Below, piece after piece: positions 1 through 5,219 of a DNA stretch of 5,219 bases (positions are counted from its first letter, which is position 1; every line of letters starts with the position of its first letter). The stretch comes from JBAUHN01 sp049680295 (GTDB lineage: Bacteria > Pseudomonadota > Alphaproteobacteria > Rhodobacterales > Rhodobacteraceae): positions 1 to 5,219 of the forward strand of contig JBAUHN010000015.1 in NCBI GenBank assembly GCA_049680295.1, written 5' to 3'. Under the pieces are notes generated by a model. The model saw nothing but the letters and a program-made list of their open reading frames with translations, was not told the DNA's origin and did no database searches. The translations under genes were made by a program, and so were the position numbers.

Positions 1-1171
1 CACCCGATGCCAGCGTTTTCGAGTACTTCTGCTCCATCATGGCTGGCATGGACAGCAGCCCAAGCAAAACTACAGAGGCGCCGACGATACCGGTTGAGGC
101 CGCCAGAATGATCCCGATGGCCGTTACAGTGATTGCAAGACCACCTCGCATTGTCCCAAAAAGGCGCTGCATGGAATTCATCAGACGCTGCGCCACACCG
201 CTTTCGTCCAACATCAACCCCATGAAGATAAACATCGGCAATGCGACCAGAACGGCATTCGACATCGTCGAATAGACCCGGTTCACAACCGTACCGAGGG
301 TCAAATAGTCCAACCCTGTAAACGTGCTCTCCAGCCCAGTCCAAAGCAACATATCGTTGTCGCCCAGATAGCCGATGCCAGCATAAAGAACACCGACACC
401 AGCCAAAACCCAGGCCACTGGAAATCCGGCGAACAGCAGCCCGACAAAAGTCATGAACATCATGATCACAAGCGCTTCTTCTGGTGTTTCGACGAATTGA
501 ACCAATCCATAAGTCGCTGCGGCAAAGGCCAGGAGCAAAAGGCCAAGCCGCATCAGGCCAGATCTGTCCGCACGTTCGTCGGCATTGGTAGCCAGCATAT
601 AGACGTCATGGATCAGCCGGGCGAGTGCAGCAATAGTCACCAAAACAAAGCTGATTGGAATGACAGATTTCAAGAGCCAGCGCGCGGGAAGCCCGATGGG
701 GCTGTCTGAACGTTCATTCACCCGGTAGCTGTCGTTGAAATAGTCGATCCCCTGATCGATCATCAGCCAGCAGAAAGGCAATACAAGCACCGTAATGCCA
801 AGGATTTCGACAACGCGCTTGGCGCGATCCGAAAAGCCAAGCCGCAGGATGTCAACCCGGACATGGCTGTCTGTGCTAAGCGCATATGAGACACCAATCA
901 TGGTTGTCAGCGCATACAAATGCCATTGTAGCTCGTCGAGTTTGGGATAGCTGGTGCCAAACAAATAGCGCATCCCCACCTGCGAGATAATCGCAATGAC
1001 CAGAACGACGTTCACCCACATAACGACTTCGCCGAAACTGGTTACGATCTTGTCCAGCCAGGCAGATGCCTTTGGGAGTTTGCGGTCGTCGTTCTCAACC
1101 TCTTCCCAAAGCGGGTCGTAGTGTTGTTCGACCGGGTCTTGCGGAGATATTTTATTATCGTTGTCAGTCAT
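1..1171 (-). CDS. dctQM: Fused TRAP transporter membrane protein, small (DctQ) and large (DctM) subunits in one chain; 3' end outside the window
   Basis: From the ATG at 1171 the frame stays open for 390 codons to the window edge. Residues 1-42 are a hydrophilic, acidic leader with 11 Asp/Glu in the first 40. Residues about 43-190 are a DctQ domain with four hydrophobic helices (about 46-68, 84-99, 121-140, 165-188) and the Q signature RYLFGTSYPKLDELQW...SHVRVDIL (69-109). A further hydrophobic helix at about 206-225 links to the DctM part. That part begins near IMMFMTFVGLLFAGFPVAW (236-254) and continues with ALPMFIFMGLMLDESGVAQR (310-329) and GGLAITVTAIGIILAASTG (343-361), the start of the conserved gated transport core. 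DctM alone is usually about 430 residues, so roughly 270 are missing. The protein would sit in the inner membrane and drive sodium-coupled uptake of ligand delivered by the upstream DctP. GGGAGGA lies 8 nt before the ATG. The extra linking helix is typical of natural QM fusions. Confidence 0.92.
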   Translation of the reverse strand, partial: MTDNDNKISPQDPVEQHYDPLWEEVENDDRKLPKASAWLDKIVTSFGEVVMWVNVVLVIAIISQVGMRYLFGTSYPKLDELQWHLYALTTMIGVSYALSTDSHVRVDILRLGFSDRAKRVVEILGITVLVLPFCWLMIDQGIDYFNDSYRVNERSDSPIGLPARWLLKSVIPISFVLVTIAALARLIHDVYMLATNADERADRSGLMRLGLLLLAFAAATYGLVQFVETPEEALVIMMFMTFVGLLFAGFPVAWVLAGVGVLYAGIGYLGDNDMLLWTGLESTFTGLDYLTLGTVVNRVYSTMSNAVLVALPMFIFMGLMLDESGVAQRLMNSMQRLFGTMRGGLAITVTAIGIILAASTGIVGASVVLLGLLSMPAMMEQKYSKTLASG

Positions 1172-1179
1172 TTCAGGTG

Positions 1180-1186
1180 TCCTCCC
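1180..1186 (-). promoter_or_regulatory. Ribosome binding site for dctQM
   Basis: GGGAGGA on the minus strand, 8 nt before the ATG at 1171. It lies just downstream of the 1198-1227 hairpin, so that structure would not cover it. It fixes the start of the acidic leader of the fused permease. Confidence 0.82.
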
Positions 1187-1197
1187 TTAGTCGACGG

Positions 1198-1227
1198 TTG
1201 TCCGGGCCAGAATTCCAGCCCGGACAA
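1198..1227 (-). terminator. Perfect hairpin between dctP and dctQM (attenuator or mRNA stabiliser)
   Basis: The arms TTGTCCGGGC (1198-1207) and GCCCGGACAA (1218-1227) are exact reverse complements, enclosing a 10-nt loop that contains GAATTC. The hairpin lies 8 bp after the dctP stop and 26 bp before the dctQM start. On the coding (minus) strand no run of T follows the stem, so it is not a standard intrinsic terminator. Binding proteins are often made in excess over membrane subunits, and a hairpin here would fit partial termination or protection of the dctP message from 3' decay. The structure is seen; its role is inferred. Confidence 0.6.
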
Positions 1228-1235
1228 ATTTGGTG

Positions 1236-2282
1236 TTACCTCGGCAGGAAGGCGTGCGCTTTCCAAAGGTCATAACCTTCGCGGAACTCCGCGAGGTCGG
1301 CATAGACCTTGGCGAAAAACTCGTCATTCGCAGCTTCTTCTTCGGCGACTTCGGTCCACTTTTCGCGGAAGATGTCCAGCATTTCAGGCGTCCAATCGAC
1401 GATGGTGACGCCATTTTCATCAATGTTTTTCTGCATGGCCGAAAATTGAATCGCTTCGCCCTCAGCAAAGCTTTCAGTCATCTGGGCACGGCACGTTATT
1501 TCGATCTGGGCCTGAAGCGTAGGGTTCAATTCGTTCCACTCATCCTTGTTGATAATCAGTTCAAAGATGGTTGCCTGCTGGTGCCAGCCGGGGAAGTAGT
1601 TAAACTTGGCCAGTTTGTGGAAACCCAGACGTTGGTCGATGGCAGGCATCGAGAATTCGGTGGCATCAATCGCCCCCTGCTCAAGCGCCGGAAAGATGTC
1701 ACCACCGGGCAGAAGCGATGTTGCAACGCCCAGTTTCTGCATGACTTTACCGCCAAGCCCGAAAAAGCGCATCTTGAGGCCGTCGAGCTGTTCAACGTCC
1801 GTGATCTCCTGGGCGAACCAACCCGACGTTTCGGGCGCGATGATTGTGCAGGGCAGCACATGCACGTTAAAGCCCGCCTGATCATACATCTCCTGATAAA
1901 GGCTCATGCCGTTTCCGTAATACAGCCATGCCATGTATTCGCCGGCTTCAGGGCCGAAAGGCACTGCTGAAAACAGAGGGGCTGCAGGGATTTTGCCTGC
2001 CCAATATCCTGCCGTCGCAAAGCCTGAATTGATCTTGCCGGATGAGACTGCATCAAGGATCTCAAACGCGGAAACAAGTGCGCCCGGCTCATAGACCTTC
2101 ATACGGATTGCACCGCCTGAAACGGCTTCCAGATCTTCGGCCACGCGAACAATTGGCGTGCCCAGCCCGGGCAGTTCGGTCGAGAAAGCAACCGGTGTCT
2201 TGAGCAAGATCTTGTCCTGCGCAAAGGCAGGTGCCGCCGCCAGCAGCGCCGCTGCAAGTGTTGTCATTACTGTTTTCTTCAT
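1236..2282 (-). CDS. dctP: TRAP transporter periplasmic substrate-binding protein (DctP family, TakP/FcbT1-like)
   Basis: A 348-residue precursor of the extracytoplasmic binding protein of a tripartite ATP-independent periplasmic (TRAP) transporter. Residues 1-21 form a Sec signal peptide: MKK, a hydrophobic Leu/Ala core and an AFA cleavage site before Gln22. The mature part carries family features: LKMRFFGLGGKVMQKLG (169-185), whose Arg172 matches the arginine that binds the substrate carboxylate in this family; LLPGGDIFPALEQGAIDATEF (190-210); and FNYFPGWHQQATIFELIINK (227-246). These resemble the branch with the 2-oxo-acid binder TakP and the lactate binder of Thermus, not the C4-dicarboxylate DctP branch. 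The position after Glu209 is Phe, where TakP-like proteins usually have Trp. A longer reading from an ATG at 2324 would put 14 residues before the signal peptide; the ATG at 2282 has GGAGGA 7 nt upstream and begins the signal peptide cleanly. Linkage to glcDEF suggests glycolate, lactate or a 2-oxo acid as substrate, which is inference. Confidence 0.93.
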   Translation of the reverse strand: MKKTVMTTLAAALLAAAPAFAQDKILLKTPVAFSTELPGLGTPIVRVAEDLEAVSGGAIRMKVYEPGALVSAFEILDAVSSGKINSGFATAGYWAGKIPAAPLFSAVPFGPEAGEYMAWLYYGNGMSLYQEMYDQAGFNVHVLPCTIIAPETSGWFAQEITDVEQLDGLKMRFFGLGGKVMQKLGVATSLLPGGDIFPALEQGAIDATEFSMPAIDQRLGFHKLAKFNYFPGWHQQATIFELIINKDEWNELNPTLQAQIEITCRAQMTESFAEGEAIQFSAMQKNIDENGVTIVDWTPEMLDIFREKWTEVAEEEAANDEFFAKVYADLAEFREGYDLWKAHAFLPR

Positions 2283-2289
2283 GTCGTAA

Positions 2290-2295
2290 TCCTCC
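2290..2295 (-). promoter_or_regulatory. Ribosome binding site that decides the dctP start
   Basis: GGAGGA on the minus strand, 7 nt before the ATG at 2282. It places the start directly at the signal peptide (MKKTVMTT) and argues against the in-frame ATG codons at 2324 and 2297. Confidence 0.85.
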
Positions 2296-2351
2296 ATTAT
2301 TGACACGTGCCGGGCACAACTCATGCACCCGATTGAAATTGGCTGAGATCG

Positions 2352-3701
2352 CTATTCCCTGGCCATTTTAGCCTCATCCGGCATTCTGAAACCGGTTTGA
2401 GGAATTTGATTGCCCCCGCTGAGCGCAGGGGGCTTTGGCCCGCCTGTTGCCCAATCCAAAAGCTCGGTCGTATGCACCACCGGCACACCAATGGCCGATC
2501 CGATCTGCATCATGCAGCCGATGTTGCCAGCCGAAATGATCTGCGGCTTTGTCGCCTCAAGTGTGGCGACTTTTCGGTCTTTGAGTTGCGCTGAGATTTC
2601 AGGCTGCATGAGATTGTAAGTCCCGGCTGATCCGCAACAAAGGTGGCTGTCTTTGGGCTCGACCACTTCGAAACCAGCCGCCTTGAGCAGGGATTTCGGA
2701 AAGGTCTTGATCTGCTGGCCATGCTGCAACGAACAGGCGGCGTGATAGGCCACGCGCAGCGGCTCAGCATGGGTGGCATCGATCAGCCCCAGATCATTCA
2801 TCACCTCGGACACGTCTTTAGCGATGGCCGACACGCGCTCGGCATCCTCGGCTATGCCGGTTTCGCGGAACATGTGGCCGTAATCCTTGACCGTGGTGCC
2901 ACAGCCGCTGGTGTTGATGACGATTGCATCCAGGCCTTCGCCGTCCATCTCACGCGTCCAAGCGCGGACGTTCTTGCCAGCGGTGTCGTGGCTCTCCTTG
3001 GTCTTGCCCATGTGATGGGTCAGCGCGCCGCAGCACCCCTGCCCTTGGGCGATGACAACATCACAGCCATGTCTGGTAAGCAGTCGGATGGTAGAATCGT
3101 TGATATCGGTGTTCAATGCCTTCTGCGCACACCCCGTCATCAGCGCCACGCGTTTGCGACGCGGACCGATGGCGGGAATAACCTGTGGATCGTCATTGCG
3201 GCTGACCGGGGGAACAACCTTTGGCGCCATGTCAAGCATGGCCCGCAGGCGCGCATCCGGCACCAGATTGCGGAACGGCCGCGCCATCTTGGCCCCCAGC
3301 AACGCCACGCGAAAGCGCATGGGATAGGGCAGTATCCGCGCCAGCACCCAGCGTAACAGGCGGTCATCCCAGCGGCGGTCATAATGTTCTTCGATGTATT
3401 CACGTGCGTGATCGACCAGATGCATGTAGTGCACGCCCGAAGGACAGGTGCTCATGCAGGCCAGACAGGACAAACACCGGTCAATATGCTTGACGGTTTT
3501 CTCATCCGGCTTGCGGTTGTTCTCAAGCATGTCCTTGATGAGATAAATACGGCCCCGCGGACTATCCAATTCGTCGCCAAGCACCTGATAAGTCGGGCAG
3601 GTTGCCGTGCAGAACCCACAATGAACGCAGGTCCGCAGGACTTCGTTTGACCGTTTGATCGCTGGGTCCTTCAGCTGATCGGGCGTGAAAGTCGTCTGCA
3701 T
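2352..3701 (-). CDS. glcF: Glycolate oxidase iron-sulfur subunit GlcF
   Basis: A 449-residue GlcF that carries electrons from the flavin subunits toward the membrane quinone pool. Two ferredoxin-type 4Fe-4S motifs stand at the N-terminus: CVHCGFCTATCP (Cys25, 28, 31, 35) and CLSCLACMSTCP (Cys76, 79, 82, 86). Two cysteine-rich CCG domains follow. The first has Cys191, the CCG at 223-225 and Cys267; the second has Cys323, the CCG at 355-357 and Cys396. This architecture is shared by GlcF, the LldE/LutA group and heterodisulfide-reductase-like proteins; fused Fe-S and double-CCG domains directly after glcD and glcE identify GlcF. The ATG has AGGAGG at 3707-3712, 5 nt upstream, inside the 16-bp gap after glcE. 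E. coli GlcF is about 407 residues; the excess here is largely a proline- and glycine-rich tail from about residue 419 to the end. No key cysteine is missing. The gene ends in TAG, 69 bp before dctP. Confidence 0.96.
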   Translation of the reverse strand: MQTTFTPDQLKDPAIKRSNEVLRTCVHCGFCTATCPTYQVLGDELDSPRGRIYLIKDMLENNRKPDEKTVKHIDRCLSCLACMSTCPSGVHYMHLVDHAREYIEEHYDRRWDDRLLRWVLARILPYPMRFRVALLGAKMARPFRNLVPDARLRAMLDMAPKVVPPVSRNDDPQVIPAIGPRRKRVALMTGCAQKALNTDINDSTIRLLTRHGCDVVIAQGQGCCGALTHHMGKTKESHDTAGKNVRAWTREMDGEGLDAIVINTSGCGTTVKDYGHMFRETGIAEDAERVSAIAKDVSEVMNDLGLIDATHAEPLRVAYHAACSLQHGQQIKTFPKSLLKAAGFEVVEPKDSHLCCGSAGTYNLMQPEISAQLKDRKVATLEATKPQIISAGNIGCMMQIGSAIGVPVVHTTELLDWATGGPKPPALSGGNQIPQTGFRMPDEAKMARE

Positions 3702-3717
3702 TTCGTCCTCCTCGGAA

Positions 3718-4875
3718 CTACGCTGCCATCAGGCCGGGGTTGAAGATTTCAGACGGATCGAACCTTTGCCGCAGCGCTTCTGAAACGGCTGCCAAACGAC
3801 CGCCTTGCGGCTGAAAAACCGGGACAGCGCGGCGCAGTTCTGCGCTGCCGCGGACAAGGGTTGCGTACCCGCCCAAAGCAGCGATGGTCTTGCGAATGGT
3901 TGCGGCCTGATCCGGCGCCTCGTGGGGGACACCGACCCAGATCGTGCCGCCGCCCTGATCCAGCACGGCACGCGCGGCCAGTTTGCGCTGCAGGTGGGTG
4001 ACGATGGCAGGCGCGTCCGTTGGCTTGACCGACAATTTCCAGACCGCTTCATCGGTGCCGCCGAAAATATGCAGATCTCGCAGGCCGTTCCAAACAGTGC
4101 TGTGCACTTCGCCTTCCAACACGGACATGGGATGTTGTGGGAACATTTCCTGCAATCTTGCCAACCGGTAGCTGACCTGCGTCTCAAGCCCCTCGACTCG
4201 CAGCATCGCAACGCCATTCTGATAGGCCGCACCGGATACCTCATAAGGTGTTGAAAGCGCTCTGCAGAAAAGCTGTACCGCTTGTTCTTCGGTCAGGCCT
4301 TCGGCCTGCAGCGTGGCTGCTTGTTCGGGTCTTGGCAGCACCTTGAACGCCAGTTCGCTGAGCACCCCAAGCGTGCCATATGATCCGCACAGAAGCTTGG
4401 TCAGATCCAGTCCGGTGACGTTCTTCATCACGCGGCCACCGTTCTTGATCACACGGCCTTGACCGTCGATGAACCGGACGCCCAACAGATGATCCCGGCA
4501 GGCGCCCGCCACAAAACGGCGCGGGCCTGAAACGTTACAGGCAACAATCCCGCCCAAGGTCGGCTTGCCCGTTGATCCCATCAATGCCCTGTGGTCCATC
4601 GGCTCAAACGCCAGCATCTGGTTTTCGGCAGCCAGCGCTTCGTTGATCTCATCCATCGTCGTCCCGGCACGGGCAACCATGGTCAAAGACCCCGGCTCAT
4701 AGAGTTCGATCCCGGCATTACCCGAAACGTCAAGCAAGGCCGCGTTCTCGATCAAATGTCCAAAACCGGAGCGCGTACCGCCCCCGGCAATCCGAAGCGC
4801 CTTTTTCTGTGATGCAGCATCAAGCACAGCTTCTCTGATCGCCGACTCAGTGGTCGGCGTTGCAAACGCAGTCAT
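3718..4875 (-). CDS. glcE: Glycolate oxidase FAD-binding subunit GlcE
   Basis: A 385-residue protein of the GlcE family, the second FAD-binding subunit of the three-part glycolate dehydrogenase; it is required for activity in E. coli. A PCMH-type FAD_binding_4 domain spans about residues 8-185. It shows the nucleotide-binding segment ALRIAGGGTRSGFG (26-39), then GKPTLGGIVACNVSGPRR (103-120) and GGRVMKNVTGLDLTKLLCGS (146-165), all typical of GlcE. The chain ends with RFDPSEIFNPGLMAA, the FDPxxIFNPG closing motif of the superfamily. E. coli GlcE is about 350 residues, so this is slightly long. An in-frame ATG lies 38 codons upstream (4989), but that extension is basic, overlaps glcD and lacks homology-like sequence. 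The chosen ATG has GAGGAAG 5 nt upstream and starts right before the conserved domain. The gene ends in TAG 16 bp before glcF, indicating co-transcription. No signal peptide or membrane helix is visible. Confidence 0.95.
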   Translation of the reverse strand: MTAFATPTTESAIREAVLDAASQKKALRIAGGGTRSGFGHLIENAALLDVSGNAGIELYEPGSLTMVARAGTTMDEINEALAAENQMLAFEPMDHRALMGSTGKPTLGGIVACNVSGPRRFVAGACRDHLLGVRFIDGQGRVIKNGGRVMKNVTGLDLTKLLCGSYGTLGVLSELAFKVLPRPEQAATLQAEGLTEEQAVQLFCRALSTPYEVSGAAYQNGVAMLRVEGLETQVSYRLARLQEMFPQHPMSVLEGEVHSTVWNGLRDLHIFGGTDEAVWKLSVKPTDAPAIVTHLQRKLAARAVLDQGGGTIWVGVPHEAPDQAATIRKTIAALGGYATLVRGSAELRRAVPVFQPQGGRLAAVSEALRQRFDPSEIFNPGLMAA

Positions 4876-4880
4876 AGTGA

Positions 4881-4887
4881 CTTCCTC
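4881..4887 (-). promoter_or_regulatory. Ribosome binding site that decides the glcE start
   Basis: GAGGAAG on the minus strand, 5 nt before the ATG at 4875. It supports this start over the in-frame ATG at 4989, which lies inside glcD. Confidence 0.75.
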
Positions 4888-4895
4888 TCCGTGTC

Positions 4896-4917
4896 TCCGC
4901 CTTTGAGGCGGATTTTT
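4896..4917 (+). terminator. Hairpin with T-run in the glcD-glcE gap; terminator-like for plus-strand transcription
   Basis: The arms TCCGCCT (4896-4902) and AGGCGGA (4906-4912) form a perfect 7-bp stem with a 3-nt loop. On the plus strand TTTTT follows at once (4913-4917), giving the form of an intrinsic terminator opposed to the operon. Read in the operon direction the T-run becomes an A-run before the stem and nothing U-rich follows, so glcD-to-glcE transcription should not be stopped strongly. No plus-strand gene in the window needs this terminator. It may block antisense RNA or simply act as an mRNA hairpin just before the glcE ribosome binding site. Confidence 0.45.
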
Positions 4918-4924
4918 ATATTCT

Positions 4925-5219
4925 TTACTCTTTACGAATTTGGTGGCGGCGCCCTTCACTAACCTCCAGCGGGAAAACCTTCGCCGCATTCAAGAGCCAC
5001 TTGGGGTCAAAAACGTCTTTGACCTCCATTTGGCATTCGAGATCATCTTGGGTGAATTGTTCGAGCATGAGATCACGCTTTTCGATCCCGACGCCATGCT
5101 CTCCGGTCAGACACCCGCCCACTTCGACACACAGCCGCAAGATGTCCGCGCCAAAAGCCTCACAAATTTCCAGATCACCTGGTTTGTTCGCGTCAAACAG
5201 GATCAGCGGGTGCATGTTG
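4925..5219 (-). CDS. glcD: Glycolate oxidase catalytic subunit GlcD, C-terminal end (5' part lies outside the window)
   Basis: This is the last 97 codons of an FAD-linked oxidase of the GlcD/D-lactate dehydrogenase family, ending in TAA. GlcD is the catalytic FAD subunit that oxidises glycolate to glyoxylate, working with GlcE and GlcF at the inner face of the cytoplasmic membrane. The fragment opens with NMHPLILFDAN, the conserved end of the GDGNMHPL motif of the C-terminal FAD-oxidase domain. It continues with CVEVGGCLTGEHGVGIEK, whose EHG is a family signature next to the active site, and with the FDPKWLLNAAKVFP closing motif (family form FDPxxLLNPGK). After that motif only about 17 residues remain, a tail that looks shorter than in the E. 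coli protein. It lies 49 bp upstream of glcE in the same direction, and glcF follows, which favours GlcD over a stand-alone D-lactate dehydrogenase. The N-terminal FAD-binding domain cannot be seen. Confidence 0.93.
   Translation of the reverse strand, partial: NMHPLILFDANKPGDLEICEAFGADILRLCVEVGGCLTGEHGVGIEKRDLMLEQFTQDDLECQMEVKDVFDPKWLLNAAKVFPLEVSEGRRHQIRKE

Noticed and set aside
1230..1970. 246-codon open frame on the plus strand
   Set aside because: It lies opposite dctP, whose minus-strand protein has a signal peptide, a ribosome binding site and clear family motifs. The plus-strand product has no recognisable domain.
2283..2351. Possible internal promoter or operator in the glcF-dctP gap, including the short palindrome GTGCCGGGCAC at 2307-2317
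   Set aside because: No convincing -35/-10 pair with normal spacing is visible, and a 5-bp arm with a 1-nt centre is expected often in GC-rich DNA. An internal promoter remains possible but is not supported.
2643..3356. 237-codon open frame on the plus strand
   Set aside because: It is antisense to the middle of glcF, is rich in His/Arg/Gly as expected for a shadow reading, and shows no family motifs or good ribosome binding site.
3805..4254. 149-codon open frame on the plus strand
   Set aside because: It is fully opposite glcE, which has conserved FAD-binding motifs. No independent evidence of coding.
4913..4936. AT-rich stretch upstream of glcE as a -10 region (TATAAA on the minus strand)
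   Set aside because: No matching -35 element at suitable spacing, and the gap is short within an evident operon.
4876..4989. 38-codon N-terminal extension of GlcE
   Set aside because: It overlaps the glcD end in another frame, is strongly basic without family similarity, and a well-placed ribosome binding site precedes the ATG at 4875.

Overview
The window reads as one co-directional gene cluster on the minus strand, cut at both ends. In transcription order, from high to low coordinates, it holds the 3' end of glcD, complete glcE, complete glcF, a complete TRAP-transporter binding-protein gene (dctP), and the 5' part of a fused TRAP membrane-subunit gene (dctQM). The protein sequences, the moderate-to-high GC content and the pairing of glcDEF with a TRAP transporter suggest an alphaproteobacterium, most likely of the Rhodobacteraceae/Roseobacter group. 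That placement is an inference from protein style; there is no rRNA or other marker gene here.

Layout: 4925-5219 is the C-terminal end of the FAD-linked glycolate oxidase catalytic subunit GlcD. A 49-bp gap with a perfect hairpin precedes glcE (3718-4875), the second FAD-binding subunit. A 16-bp gap leads to glcF (2352-3701), the iron-sulfur subunit. A 69-bp gap leads to dctP (1236-2282), which has a Sec signal peptide. A 64-bp gap holding a perfect 10-bp hairpin leads to dctQM (1-1171), which runs off the window.

How the genes work together: the TRAP system would bring a small 2-hydroxy or 2-oxo monocarboxylate from the periplasm into the cell. GlcDEF would oxidise glycolate (and possibly lactate) to the 2-oxo acid and pass electrons through FAD and Fe-S clusters to the respiratory chain. 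The co-linear order argues that the TRAP substrate is glycolate or a close relative, so that the transporter fills the role GlcA/LctP-type permeases play in enteric bacteria. The sequence does not prove the substrate.

There are no gene-free stretches over 300 bases, and I saw no RNA genes, mobile elements, CRISPR arrays or phage features. All enzymes and transporters belong to known families. I found no convincing previously undescribed system. The points most worth a second look are the transporter-oxidase coupling, the single-chain QM permease with an acidic N-terminal extension, and the intergenic hairpins.
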